Source: Prosapia bicincta (lineage: Eukaryota > Arthropoda > Insecta > Hemiptera > Cercopidae). Taken from it: a DNA stretch of 64,000 bases. Location: the NCBI GenBank assembly GCA_036971475.1, contig JBAIZL010000006.1, positions 547,501 through 611,500 on the forward strand, in the 5' to 3' direction. Below the pieces are notes generated by a model. It had not been told where the DNA came from. It made no database searches and saw nothing but the letters and a program-made list of their open reading frames with translations. How positions within the stretch are numbered: position 1 is the first letter of the stretch; every line of letters begins with the position of its first letter. A program made the position numbers and the translations under genes. This document shows positions 9,990 to 22,855 of the stretch, one piece after another.

Positions 9990-11059
9990 TTATCTGCATA
10001 CTGCAATAAACCTATATTTTCCGTAATTGTCATTTATTCATAAAACCAGTTTACAGACTTCTTGAAGACATTACAACCAGCTCTGAACAGCAAGACTGGT
10101 TTTCGTAAAGCTGAAAAGTGTTTTATGGAAAATATATGAAAGCTACCTCCATTTAGGCTTTCTTCAGTGTTATTTATTTAACATTCTCGTGTATGTTACC
10201 TGAGGCCACACCCTGACGGACATGATGTGCAAGAAGTGTGTCTGTTAGAAACCCCATAGGCTGCTAGGAGGACGAACTGAAAGTATAAATAGGCTTCCAT
10301 GAAACAAAAGAAATTCGAATAATTCAGTGATGTTATGCGAAACGTAAAATATTACCTTCTACAGATATTCCAAGGAAAATTGTAGGTTTAGGTAACCCAT
10401 GTAGAAAAACATCTTTGCTATAAAACTTGCGACAATGGTATTATTAAGTGCAGCTGTGTATAAAGTGAAATTCGCGAGATGGTTGTCTTCCTTCCACTAG
10501 AATCACACGCTTCCAGGAGAAGAATAAAAACAGTTTGTTTATTTTAGTTTGACAAATTAGTTACATAGTCGGGGAAAGTATAGGCCTTCCTTGGTAATTT
10601 GCCAAAGTTTACATCTTACATAATATTAATTTACGAGTTTAAAGATTGTGTTTTTGTATGTGTATTATTAAATAATGAAGAGATAGGTTTAAATAACTTT
10701 TACAGTACAAGTATTTTTAAAACACCTTCAAACAGAAAAAACACCATCCAAAACAATATAATTTATACAATGTACTTTAAAACTAACGTCTTCTGTCGGA
10801 CAAAGTAGTTGAGGCTTTTACCGGCAGGTGGCAGCACCATACAGCAGGCGACGACTTTGCTACCCGACCTTTCCTCATAACATAGGTTAAGTTGTACCAT
10901 TAAGTTCTTTTGTACCTAGTTTTTAGGCAAATCTATTTCCTTTCTGATATTCTTTTGCGAAAAATTATAAAAGATCAAAAGTTGATATTTGTATATCATG
11001 TTCTAGTCTATAAACTCTTGTAAGTAGTTTTATATGAATTGCTTTAGTATTTTAATTTC
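9990..11059. other. Spacer without recognised features
   Basis: No gene or transposon signature was recognised. Several short open frames are AT-rich and show no family resemblance. Confidence 0.4.
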
Positions 11060-11255
11060 CATTTGTTGATTCCATCTTCACGTGAGCTACTAGTAATCAC
11101 TAAACACTTTTAAATGTTTTAAACTTCCCTATAGTAGCACTTACTTTAAATATTTACAAGCTTGCCTATAATAGCACTTACTTTAAATATTTACAAGCTT
11201 GCCTATAATAGCACTTACTTTAAATATTTACAAGCTTGCCTATAATAGCACTTAC
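11060..11255 (-). repeat. Penelope-like terminal repeat fragment with 37-bp tandem units
   Basis: The outer part (TTCACGTGAGCTACTAGTAA and onward) is the reverse complement of the flank of the Penelope-like remnant near 55120-55195 and resembles 25660-25735. The inner part (CCTATAGTAGCACTTAC) has been amplified here into about three 37-bp units ending at 11255. It is the terminal piece of the same element family, without coding sequence. Confidence 0.65.
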
Positions 11256-11468
11256 AGGTCGTCAAAGTTATGTTAGCGTGGTGCGCAGAGACGGATTTGG
11301 TAGAGATACGATGGTGGGGAGAAATAGTAGTGCGGTAGTGGAGGGGGATTTTACAGCTGACTCGCTGGAATGCACAACACAGCAAATAGTACCGTTATCG
11401 TTTTATGCGATAGTACAGTGTTTATGCGTTTAGTATATCGACCAAAACAGTATTTTTCAATACTAAAT

Positions 11469-12320
11469 ATGCCTCAACCGCAGATAACAAGTCTGTTCGG
11501 CAAAGGAGTGGCGCTCAGAAGCCAAACTAAATGCATTATTATTAATGTATTTAACAACATATCTTCTGAAAATCCCAACATGTCTTGCTCGGTAATTTAA
11601 GACCGCGTATCAAACCTTTGTGGAATATCAGTTCATAGATTAGGGAAATTATTGACGGAGGAAAAACGACTAGCAGAAAACGAAACATTCAGTACACCAG
11701 GTAAAATTCGTCCAAGAAAAATTTAAAAAGTCAACATCAATGATTTTAAAAAATGTGCATTACGAAAAATAGTTCTTAATTATCATATGACTCATCACGC
11801 GCTTCCAACATTGAAGAATGTGCTAAGAGTTTTAAAGCTTGAATATCCGGAATTAGAATTTAATTTCACTCATGAAACTTTACGCAAAATTTTAAGATCC
11901 ATGGGATTTAAATGGAAAAAACTGAAAATAAAATAAGGGTTATGATCGAAAAACATGACATACGCTTTAAAAGAGTATGCTATTTAAATAAAATTCGACA
12001 GTATAGAGCGGAAAATAGGCCAATAATATTTTCAGATGAGTCTTATATTCCCTCGACGGATACCACGAATTTAGCATGGACTGATGAATCTGTTAACGGC
12101 TACAAAAGAAATATTTTAAAGGGATCAAGACTAATCATAGTCCAGTGAAACAGGAGGTTCATGTATTAAAAATAGAAAATTAATATTACGAGACAGACAG
12201 AGCTATGGACATGCATTTAGAAAGTATAATAATTACAAATGACAGTGACAGTAGCAGTGATGGAAAATCTGAGTGACAGTGAAGAGTCTGACGCAGATGA
12301 CATTGTGCCATTATAAATAA
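11469..12320 (+). pseudogene. Tc1/mariner-superfamily transposase with internal deletion
   Basis: The start at 11469 reads MPQPQITSLFGKG. Following frames give an HTH-like part (RVSNLCGISVHRLGKLL), then LRKIVLNYHMTHHALPTLKN and LEFNFTHETLRKILRSMGFK. Next comes IRFKRVCYLNKIRQYRAENR with PIIFSDESYI, whose Asp is the first catalytic residue of the DDE/D domain. After LKGSRLIIV the frame ends, and only an acidic tail (SDSEESDADDIVPL) remains near 12270-12315. The second and third catalytic residues are therefore missing. Frameshifts are present. Confidence 0.6.
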
Positions 12321-12520
12321 AATTATGAGTTACAAGTAATGTATTAAAACGATGTAGCCAATACTGCAACCAAAATATATTTAGTGAATTTTCTGGTTTC
12401 TCCGTACCGTAGGTGTATATGGTCTAGGCCTACGGGAGCCTCTTTTTCCTAAAAGATCGACCTCCAACATGGTGGAAGGATTGGTATCCTTGGGGGATTT
12501 TCACTAATGTCCACCGGCCA

Positions 12521-12860
12521 CAGACAACATACTGGTTGCGTAACCTTTGTTAACTCAGAACACAACATACTGGTTTTGTGTCCTTTGTTAACTCAGAACA
12601 CAACATACTGGTTTCATGTCCTTCATTAACTCAGAACACAACATACTGGTTTCAAAACCTTTGTTAACTCAGAACACAACATCCTGGTTTCGTAACATTT
12701 GTTAACTCAGGTCACAACATACTGGTTTCGTAACCTTTGTTAACTCAGAACACAACATACTGGTTTTGTGTCCTTTGTTAACTCAGAACACAACATACTG
12801 GTTTCATGTCCTTTGTTAGCTTAGAACACAAAATACTGGTTTCGTAACCTTTGTTAACAA
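12521..12860. repeat. 38-bp minisatellite, about nine copies
   Basis: Units contain AACACAACATACTGGTTTCG and CCTTTGTTAACTCAG, repeated head to tail. Copies differ mostly around the CGTAACC/TGTGTCC segment. Confidence 0.9.
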
Positions 12861-12864
12861 ATGA

Positions 12865-13980
12865 ATATGCCTGCTATTATTAGAAATAATTGTTATACAA
12901 ATATATTCATATATATTTGTGTAAGTGTATAATAGTATCTTAAAATTAAGATGAAATCAAACTGTGTAAAATATCGCTTATATTTTGTGGTACAATTGAT
13001 AGAAAAGTTAGTAAAATAGACACACTTCATGCAAAACCAAAGTATAAAATAATGGTTGAAAAGAAAAGAGTCAGAATTTATACAAATACCATTACTGAAA
13101 TTGGTAAACTGAAGGATTACAAACCAAAGAAGACCATATAATACATAGGAGCGAAGAAAATTTTGTTCATACACATCTGATCAGGCAGTCCTGTTCCTCT
13201 GTTACAGGGTGTGAGTCGCCTCATTTCCAAGTAACACATCACTCACTCAAACAATCTTTATTTAGCCAACCTACAAAAGCTTGAGATGGGGCTCCTGCGA
13301 TTAAACTAACAAACAACTATAAACTGTAACCATTTCTATAAACCATTAAGAAGTAGTTCATTCATTTTTTTATAAATTGAAATTTTTTATAAAAACAAGA
13401 TGCAAATTTACAAGTTATAAATTTACAGTTGATTTTGAAAAATAATTTTGAATCACACTGCTCTTTATTAATCTATTAAGCGATTGTTTATAAAGCCTCC
13501 CATTATATTCAATTAAGTTGATTTAAAAATATTGATTTAAAACTCAACTTATGTAATTACAACAGAAAATAATGGACACTATTATAATCTATGACTCTCA
13601 GTAATTCAAAAGATTTACGAGAACTGTTAAATTATAACTTCTACTCGCTTTTGAGGGAAATCCCATTAGCTTGAACCGATGTGTATAAATATTCAGGAGT
13701 ACCAATTCCTCCAAAAGGCTCTGATCCATAGAGCTCCCACCAAAATTCGTGAACTCCTTATACAAGAAAAAGGTTGTTTTACTACATTTAGGAACTATTA
13801 CAAATAAACTGAAAAAGTAACATATTGTAAAAAAGATTTTTTATGAGAACTATAAAGATAAAAACTATAATATATAAGGTACATTTAAAACAATTGATTA
13901 GTAACTGGTGATGTTTTTATGATTTTTTTTTTACTTCATTTGAATCAAACTAATTCATATCTTTACATATTTTGTTGCAG
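12865..13980. other. Presumed intron or upstream DNA of KCNQ1-like gene
   Basis: AT-rich DNA up to the acceptor TTTTGTTGCAG at 13980. I looked for an S1-coding exon of the kind that precedes S2 in KCNQ1 and did not find one. Confidence 0.4.
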
Positions 13981-14107
13981 GAAATTTGTTTGGTTGTGTT
14001 CTTTGGTGTAGAATATATGGTGAGGTTGTGGTCAGCTGGTTGCAGGTCCAAATACATGGGGTGCCTGGGAAGGTTCAGGTTTATCAGAAAACCAATATGT
14101 ATTATAG
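13981..14107 (+). CDS. KCNQ1: KCNQ1-like exon: S2 and S2-S3 loop
   Basis: 127 nt, starts in phase 0 after TTGTTGCAG and ends one base into a codon before GTTAGT. It encodes [20 protein letters not shown], carrying the two S2 acidic residues that pair with S4 charges, then [20 protein letters not shown], the basic S2-S3 loop leading into S3. The first Glu matches the usual S2 acceptor position. As I recall, 127 nt is also the size of the matching human exon, which would mean a conserved intron position. The preceding exon (S1) is not visible. Confidence 0.93.
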
Positions 14108-14204
14108 GTTAGTACTATTATTTGGTTTCTAATCTTACTGGTTTGTGTTTCCTATTTATCTGCAAATGCACAACCAATAGATAAATTTAAAGAATATTAG
14201 ATTA

Positions 14205-14736
14205 CAGTACTCTCAAAAATTCAACATAATGTGGACTTAATGAGTGTCGAATTTCAAGAATGTTGATTTTGCCGGAATTCAAGTTAAAAATGATACAAAA
14301 CACAAAATTGTTTGCTAAAGTGTGTAATATTTACAAGGTAAATTACAACAAAATACAACTTATATACAACAATATACAAAATCTACTTTTTCGTGTTTCA
14401 TGTTTTGATGGTGTTATAAAATAGGCTACCTATTAAACAAAACCTTACAGAATTTTGGCTTGTTTGAAAAATATGGAATAATCACAATCATTAATGACTG
14501 TCAATGAAACAAAAGAAACAACTAATAATATCAATTAACAAAGATCAAGTAATAGGTTATAATTAATAAGTAATGCTCTGACACTAACAATAGAGAGGTC
14601 GTTGCACTTCCTCTCCTCCTCTTTTCATACTTCATTTTCACATGCCACCAGGGAGAGACAAATTTATTTACCGTCAGACGTATAGGGTTGTACGAAATGT
14701 CGAGTTTTCGGAGGTCGAATCTTTGGAACTCTACTG
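14205..14736. mobile_element. Tigger-type MITE in KCNQ1 intron
   Basis: It starts after TA with CAGTACTCTCAAAAATTC and ends with the inverse form GGAACTCTACTG. Internal words (AATGTGGACTTAA, GTCGAATTTC, TTGATTTTGCCGG) match the ends of the larger element at 42283-43659, so the two are one family. The right flanking TA is mutated to GA. Confidence 0.6.
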
Positions 14737-15152
14737 GATTTGTATTGCATTGTAAATCAAATATTTTCATTGATAATACTTTCACCTGTATTTTCCCAAA
14801 ACATTTAAATAAATTAAGAAATATAGTCCTACTTTTGAAGTGAGTGAAACTTATTTTATTTCAATTCCTTTTTTTCAGAATAACATAATGTTTACATATC
14901 AAACAAGTATAAAAAATCCAAAATTTAAAATTTACTCAAGATATTTCATAAAACTTCTCTGTATATTTATAGTTTTCCCCTAACTATATTAAAATTAGTT
15001 TCATGAAAAATTACCACGTGATATTTTTTGTTGTTTTTGTAATTGCTTGCCTGTGTATAAGTATGTAATATATTTTTTATTCCAACAATTTATTACATTT
15101 TAAAATAATAGATTCACTAAGTTACATGAAATTTAATATCAGGTTTAAATAA

Positions 15153-15368
<216 letters not shown>

Positions 15369-15659
15369 TAACCAATTAAACTGTAATAAATAAGAAATAT
15401 TGTAAACCATATGTGTGTTTGATTCACATGATAATTTACAAGAAAATGAAAAACTTACAAACAGAAGATGAGAAAGCCTATAACAGCGAATTAAGGCTAC
15501 TAAAATTTATCACCCAGTATTCAACTTCCTGAAAGTTATCCTGAAATATTGTATACATTAATTAAAAGGAAAAAGTGGTAGTTTTTAATGATCTTTAATA
15601 CTAACGGCAAATAAAATTTGTTAGATACATATTTGCAAAATGTGAATAAATTTGAAGCA

Positions 15660-16600
<941 letters not shown>

Positions 16601-16697
16601 CACTGAGCTAAAATAGTATTTGCATGATTAAACAGTGGGAACAAAGCATCTAGATATAAATATAATGTTGTTTCAAGATTCTCTTGTCTCAATCATA

Positions 16698-16772
16698 AAT
16701 GCATAACAGAGCTCTGATGAAATGAGAGACGATAATTATCATCTCTCATTTCATTATAGTCCTGTTATGAAT
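16698..16772. repeat. Imperfect hairpin in intron
   Basis: CATAACAG near 16700 pairs with CTGTTATG near 16765. AAATGAGAGACGATAATT pairs with AATTATCATCTCTCATTT. Ten-base unpaired blocks lie between the outer and inner stems. It lies about 150 bp before the S5 exon. Confidence 0.7.
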
Positions 16773-16921
16773 AAATATAAAAGCTTGTAGATATTATTAG
16801 TAAATTTCAGGTCTATTTCTTGTAAGAACATACACTGTTTAATTTTATTTCACTTTTGTTTAAGTTGGTTATTTACAATAATTGTTTGCAGTAATGTACA
16901 GAACTATTAACTTGTTTTTAG

Positions 16922-17065
16922 GAACTCATTACAACATTATATATTGGGTTTCTTGGGCTTATCTTCAGTAGTTATTTTGTATACTTGGCAGAAAAAGATG
17001 CACAAGGTCCTGATGGCAAAAATGGGGACTTTGCTAGTTATGCTGATGCACTTTGGTGGGGAGTG
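16922..17065 (+). CDS. KCNQ1: KCNQ1-like exon: S5 and pore turret
   Basis: 144 nt, 48 codons, phase 0 at both ends, between ...TTTTTAG and GTAAGT. It encodes S5 ([20 protein letters not shown]), the turret ([18 protein letters not shown]) and the start of the pore helix ([10 protein letters not shown]). The turret is one residue longer than the vertebrate form I remember and is glycine- and aspartate-rich, while the flanking S5 and pore helix are close to invariant. Confidence 0.95.
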
Positions 17066-19463
17066 GTAAGTGGAATCCATAATGTAATATAAATCCATTA
17101 CATAATAATATATTTATCTTCACTAATTAACAATTAATTGTTGTACAACTCCTTTTTCCCCTAGTCAATTAATTTATACTTGAGTTATAAAATATTAATG
17201 GTATTTTAAGTTGCACAATTCAGTAGCTTCAAACACTGGTTTTTGTTAGACTTTTTACGTGCTAGATAAACTTACATCCAGGTATGTTTTGTACATAAAT
17301 ATTAAAAAATATACAATATATATGTATACACTATCAATTATACCAAAAAAGTATATATTAAAATGTTTGCTGTATTGCTATCTAAAATGAATTAGTCACT
17401 GTTTTCCCAATATGCACCTGGCAAAGCTGGTGCAACAATATCACTACCTTAGTTATGAATGGTTTTTATTTAGATTCTAAATAACCTATATGTATAGAAA
17501 CCCTTTTAAAAAATGGCTATAAATGGTGTAACTCTCTATCTAGATACATTAAGTATTTCAGAAGCACCTCTTTAACAAGGTAAAGTTTTGTGAGATGCTC
17601 CACTAAACTCTTTGGAGGGACAACATTTCTGTCATATCCTAAAACCATAAATATTTGCAATCTAAAAGTGTATCATTATTAATATTTGTACGACTGTCTG
17701 AAAATCTTCTCTGAAGAAATACAGGAAAATCATTCCAAATTTGACTTTCACATTGCATCTACATGGAAGTAAACTAGTTTATTAAAACTGCCCATAAGTA
17801 GGTTAAAAGGGGATTTCTTGCTCATTAAAATTTTTTTTTATATTTTTTTCAACAGTTTATATGAATTGGATTTCCTTTCAGGCTGCAGTAACTGAGACAA
17901 AGAGATATATTTTAATAACTACTGTGTATTTATTGATATGCTCACTTAGTTTATTGTTTTTATTTATCACCAAAAGGTGACCAGCCAATAAGGTATGGCT
18001 ATTACTATCTACGAATGGCGACCACTAAAATTCAACTAAATGCATCTAAAATTTAACTAACCAAAACATATGCAACATTCAACTAACCAAATGACACAAA
18101 GTTCAACTAATCAAAAGTACACAATCTTCAAGTAATCAAAAGCTCATGGACTTCAATTAGTCAAAATTATTGTGAGTTATTGTATTGCAATTTTGCAAGT
18201 GTTCGTCACACAACTTGAAATTAATGGATGGGAAGTAATACTTCTATAAATATCTAATCTTCTTGGTAAATGAAAGTGTAATCAGAAAACAATAAATAAT
18301 ATACCAGTTTTTTAAAACCAAGTAACACCTAGGTAGTAAATTAGAAGTAATATTTGCCTTTACACAGTACATTTTATTACTACTATTGATTAATTTTTCA
18401 AAACATTCATGTAGCAATATTCTTTGGTTTGATTATACCATAGATCATAATGTATCTTATTATTGGTTATTAGAAAACTACCCAAATTTCTGGTAGAGGA
18501 TACAGGGTGGATCAGGGAAACATATTTACAGATAGTGTGATAATTACAGATATGCCTTAGTAGATATACATCACTAGAAAAGGTGATAATGCTGAGGTTA
18601 GAGAGGAATATGGTTTAGCTCAGGCTGGGTTTATTACCCAAGTAGACCTGCCTCCAACTGGGTTGAAGAGATGTGTCTGTCCCACTACCCAGCCGAGGTT
18701 TATGATGGCAGGCCTTGTCCACTGCGTATCTACTACACTGACCTTGGGCTACCTCAATAATGTAAAATAATGCAGAGATATGAGAACAACTGTGCTAATA
18801 AGCTCTAAGCAAGAATTTCCCAATTTAAAATAATTAAAAAATCAAAACAACTTTAATTTAATTACTAGAAGACATTTATTAACGCAGTAGCTATCAGGTG
18901 TTAAATATCACAGATGGAAAATAATTATTTCACTCCATGATAAAACTTATAGAAAATCAAATAGCTAAAAAATTAATTGACACAAAATTTATAAATTATT
19001 ACAGTGTCCATCTTTACAGGATAAATCTTAAAGTTATAGAAAGATGGTCACTTTTATAATATGTTCATATTATTAAACCTAATAAAGGATAGTAGTTGCT
19101 GTATAACAATAATTAAAATATAATTTGTAAAGAATTTTCTAGTATTAATAGCTGGTTTTTTAAACAGTTAATGTATAAAGTTGTAACAGTTACAAAAAAT
19201 AGCTACACTATGGAGTCAACAAAAGTTTTAGTTAAATTAATAAAATCACTATTTATGAAAAATATCTTGATTTTATGAAAAATAGTTAAATTGAATAATT
19301 TTAAAATTCTTAGTATATTTTTTCTTGATTTTATTACATTAAATTTCACAGCAAAATATGATTTAAAAATTTCGTTTTTGAACTTGTTTTATCCTGTATG
19401 ATATTTTTATCTATTTATGATAGAAACCATAATCAAGTTAACAAATTTAAACTAATATTTTAT
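17066..19463. other. Intron sequence without recognised elements
   Basis: AT-rich intron DNA. A GC-richer block near 18620-18760 stands out in composition but could not be assigned. Confidence 0.4.
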
Positions 19464-19520
19464 TTTAAATAAATAAATGAAACCTCTCAACTACAAATAA
19501 CTTTCTTCTTTTATTTAAAA

Positions 19521-19558
19521 CCTTATGTACATTTCGATTGCATATCAATCATCCTCAT
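19521..19558 (-). ncRNA. Hammerhead-ribozyme-like motif, left arm of intronic foldback
   Basis: Read on the - strand: AUGAGGA (core CUGAGGA with C3 changed to A), U, helix II GAUUG/CAAUC, intact GAAA, palindromic helix III AUGUACAU, cleavage-site A, then AGG. Helix III being a palindrome would favour a dimeric hammerhead, as in short helix-III forms of retroelements. Helix I pairing is poor in this copy. Probably inactive. Confidence 0.4.
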
Positions 19559-19564
19559 ATGATT

Positions 19565-19602
19565 CTGAGGATAATTGCTATGCAAACGAAATGTACATAA
19601 CG
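19565..19602 (+). ncRNA. Hammerhead-ribozyme-like motif, right arm of intronic foldback
   Basis: Core CUGAGGA is intact, followed by helix II UUGC/GCAA (four bp), then AC, intact GAAA, palindromic AUGUACAU, and cleavage-site A. The core elements are all present, but helix I pairing around the motif is weak (flanks AUGAUU and ACGUUU). It is in the sense strand of the KCNQ1-like intron. Confidence 0.45.
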
Positions 19603-19661
19603 TTTTAAATAAAAGAAGAAAGTTATTTGTGGTTGAGAGGTTTCATTTATTTATTTTAAAC

Positions 19662-20539
19662 ATTACACCACAGTTGTTTTATACAGTTATAATAATTTAT
19701 TGTCTGTGATGGTCGATAAAACTTTAATTATATTATTAGAGGAGTTAACGACTTGCCAAACTTATAATTTAAGTAAGTTTTTTTAAGCACTTTCTGAAAC
19801 AAAACATTTTTAATTTTCAATTTTAAGCTCAGTCAAATACTTTAGTGGAAATAATACTGAGCTAATTTAAGAATATAATTGTTACAATGAAAAGATTAAG
19901 TATAATACGATTTATTGAATGAGTTACTCCTCATATAGACATTAGGTAATTACAAAAGCAGTAATATACTAGGTTACTCAATTGAATTTTTAAATGTTAT
20001 GATAATTATTGTTTAATTTTTGGTATTCTCATGTTTTATGAAGAACCTAATAAAATGTTAGCTGTTTATAGCTAATAAAATAGTTTATTTAAAAATACTT
20101 CGTGATAAACATCATTACAAGACTTGTGATAGCTATAATTACCTATAATTAGTTTTCCTTTAGTGTTTTTTACAGTGTTTTTATTTCAAGTTATCCCCTC
20201 AGGAACCAACAATATATTGTACATTGTTTGGTATCAACTTTCTCCTAGTGATGTGCAGAATTAATTTATGCTAAACTTTCTGAGGTGTGTAATCAAATTT
20301 AAAATATTAGAGTTTGATCAAGCAAGCACCACTAGGTGACTAATAAACAGAGCTTTGGAGGGAATACGGCCCGTCCTAATCCTCTTACTTTGTATGAGTA
20401 AGTCTAGCTGGCGTTCAGGGGTATTTGCATTTTGCTACTATAATTCTTGTTAGGTACTACCTTGCTAATAATTATCAAACTAACAAAATTGTATAATTAA
20501 ATTCGTATATATACAAAATTTATAGTTATATTTTTTCAG
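19662..20539. other. Intron sequence without recognised elements
   Basis: AT-rich intron DNA up to the acceptor TTTTTTCAG before the pore exon. Confidence 0.5.
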
Positions 20540-20650
20540 ATTACAGTTACTACTATCGGCTATGGAGATGCAGTGCCTCAAACATGGATGGGCAAAATTG
20601 TAGCATCTTGTTTCAGTGTTTTTGCAATTTCCTTCTTTGCCTTGCCAGCT
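20540..20650 (+). CDS. KCNQ1: KCNQ1-like exon: selectivity filter and S6
   Basis: 111 nt, 37 codons, phase 0 at both ends. It encodes [20 protein letters not shown] and [23 protein letters not shown] is the K+ selectivity filter. S6 ends at PA, and the Gly of the PAG gating hinge begins the next exon. The length equals that of the matching vertebrate exon as I recall it. The filter is intact, so the pore should conduct K+. Confidence 0.96.
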
Positions 20651-21653
20651 GTAAGTAGTTCTGTTCTCGATTTTTCATTGTTCTTAATGTATTTTTAATA
20701 CAGAATTATTACTTATATTTGTGTGTAGCTTATAATTACTTACTATTAGGAAATTGTCACATGCTGTTTCGTCTGAGTAGTCTGTTACCTTGGAACAGCC
20801 TTGTAGCTCGATGCATTGACATGCAATCCCGAGCAGTGGCTGGCCTGGTTTGGTTGACCCTTCCTTTCAGTCTTATTAGCACTTCTATGTGAAAAGCACC
20901 ACTCGCTGTCTGCCCCACAGATACGAACCATTCTCTCATAATCACTATATTCACATCTCTCTCTCACTCATCTTGGAAAAACAAGTGCCACTAGAAAAAT
21001 GCAGTTGTACCATTCTTTGTACATTGATCACTTGTCATACCAACATCTCTTTGTGCCCAATTTCCCCAGTTCAATACAAAACTTGATAGCTTACAAATGT
21101 TGAATACATTATTTCATTTTGCATCTGCATTAAGTCACTGAACAGGGGTCTACTAGAAACACATCCTATTTAGGTGTTTCGAGCATGTTGATTTCAGACA
21201 ACTACCACCAAGCATGTCCACTGAGACATACACACTCTTGGTTTGTTGGGAAAATGTTATTCCTTAACCCTTTGATTAGCATTCACGTACCAGTACGTGA
21301 GATCGTGCAACGACCAGCGGGAACATGTTCGTTCAACCATTTCTCTCAGATTAGCATTACCATACGTTTATGATTTATTTTCCTGTGTGTTGTGCTCTAT
21401 TATAGGTTAAATATTTGCAACTATCTGGACAATAAATACTACACATAGTACAAAGTCACAATACTTTTGTATCCAAAGTCTATGGATTTTCCCACATATT
21501 TACAGATTATTTTAAAGTTTGTGTGATACTTTACAATGAATAGGTGTTTTACAAAAAAAAAGATTAACAGATAATTTTTAGCAAAGAAATTGTCAGAACC
21601 ATAAGGTAAAGTTTGGTTAAAATGAGAAAATCATTGTTTTTTTCTTGTAATAG
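20651..21653. other. Intron sequence without firm elements
   Basis: A TTAACCCTTTGA word near 21265 resembles a piggyBac end, but no partner was found. Short open frames here show no family resemblance. Confidence 0.4.
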
Positions 21654-21857
21654 GGAATTTTAGGGTCAGGATTTGCTCTAAAAGTTCAACAAAAACAGAG
21701 ACAAAAGCATTTTAATCGACAAATTCCAGCTGCCGCCATGTTGATTCAATGTTTGTGGAGGTGTTACGCAGCTGACAAAAGCTTCAATAGTCAAGCAACT
21801 TGGAATATTTACCTAAAAGATCCTAACAGTACGAAGGACCACACATCTTCCAGTAAG
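21654..21857 (+). CDS. KCNQ1: KCNQ1-like exon: end of S6 and calmodulin-binding helix A
   Basis: 204 nt, 68 codons. It encodes [20 protein letters not shown], the S6 end with its basic PIP2-binding tail, and [20 protein letters not shown], which holds the IQ-type calmodulin-binding helix A. The tail continues [16 protein letters not shown]. Calmodulin binding here is required for assembly and gating in KCNQ1. The chosen donor is AAG|GTATGT; an upstream CA|GTAAGG also exists but would change the phase. Vertebrates split this segment into two exons (about 96 and 123 nt as I recall). Confidence 0.93.
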
Positions 21858-22188
21858 GTATGTGATATTGATTAGACTTTTATACAAGCTTACCTAATTA
21901 TTTCAATTTATTGTATTTCTTTTTTCATTTGTTACATATATATTAAATTCACTATATTTATTCATTTATGAAAAGTACTAATTTGAACATCAGTTAATTT
22001 TTAAATTATTCCCAAATTCAATAATTATTCTGTTTAAAGTATCATAGTTCTTCTTTATTTGTTTTTATTTTCTAAATTTAAGGCTTTCTAACCATAATCA
22101 TAAGTATAAACTTTTGTATAAACATTAAATTTGTATGTAAGATATATATATATATATATGGTGTGTTTTAGTATATTTGTATGTATTA

Positions 22189-22778
22189 CAGTAGAGTCTC
22201 AAAAATCTGAGTATCGATAGTTTGAGGTTCCGTTAAATTCAACCCTATTTCCATCTGAGCCTATTTTATCTTTTTCAAAGAAAATGATGACTCGAGCTTT
22301 AAAGAAATGTTTATATCAATACAGTATGCAAATGAAATGAATCGTTCTTCTGAAAAATGTTTATATCAATACCGTATGCAAAGGAAATGAGTCGTGGTTC
22401 TGAAACATGATTATATTAATACGGTATGCAAATGAAATGAGTTGTGCTTCCGAAAAATGTTTATATCAATACGGTATGCAAAGGAAATGAGTCGGACTTT
22501 CAAGAAATGTTTATATTAATACGGTAGGCAAAGGAAATCAGTTGGATTTTCAAGAAATGTTACATCAATACGATAAGCAAAGGAAATGAGTCGGACTTTC
22601 AAGAAATGTACATACAAAGCTCTATATACTTATTTGGTGCATTCTTAATTATAGTATTAAGGTTCATTAAAACTCGTATTTTTTCTGATGCACAGGAACG
22701 TATTTTCGTGTAATCTGAGTTTTTGGTAATTCGAGAGAGTCTCGGTCCCATTTCCCACGAATTATCAAGATTCTACTG
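22189..22778. mobile_element. Tigger-type MITE with internal 50-bp tandem repeat
   Basis: Flanked by TA on both sides. The left end reads CAGTAGAGTCTCAAAAATCT and the right end, inverted, CAGTAGAATCTTGATAATTC. Beyond the ends lie words shared with 26590-27601 (CCGTTAAATTCAA on the left, GTCTCGGTCCCAT on the right). The centre is filled by a tandem array. No transposase remains. Confidence 0.8.
22305..22609. repeat. 50-bp tandem repeat, about six copies
   Basis: Units contain TATCAATACGGTATGCAAA and GGAAATGAGTCG. They are arranged head to tail inside the Tigger-type MITE, and the last copies are more divergent. Confidence 0.9.
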
Positions 22779-22855
22779 TATATTTGTATATACGTATATG
22801 TTTATATAATGTGCATTTTATATATTTTTTGCCAATTTTTTTTATATGTTTTCAG

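Larger units (their letters stand above)
19464..19661. mobile_element. Foldback element with hammerhead-like motifs (intronic)
   Basis: A nearly perfect inverted repeat with arms of about 95 bp and almost no loop. The outer ends read AAATAAATAAATGAAACC on the left and the inverse on the right. The inner parts share CCTTATGTACATTTCGATTG. The same family occurs at 27835-28104. It lies in the intron between the S5 and pore exons of the KCNQ1-like gene. No coding capacity. No target duplication was recognised. Confidence 0.75.

Noticed and set aside
16698..16772. Hammerhead ribozyme around CUGAUGA
   Set aside because: The following stem has no GAAA after it and no cleavage triplet in place.
18620..18760. 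SINE in the S5-pore intron
   Set aside because: GC-richer block but no A/B boxes or tail seen.
21263..21410. piggyBac MITE starting TTAACCCTTTGA
   Set aside because: No inverted partner before a second TTAA was found.
21845..21862. Upstream donor CA|GTAAGG for the helix A exon
   Set aside because: It would shift the phase against the next exon; AAG|GTATGT keeps it.
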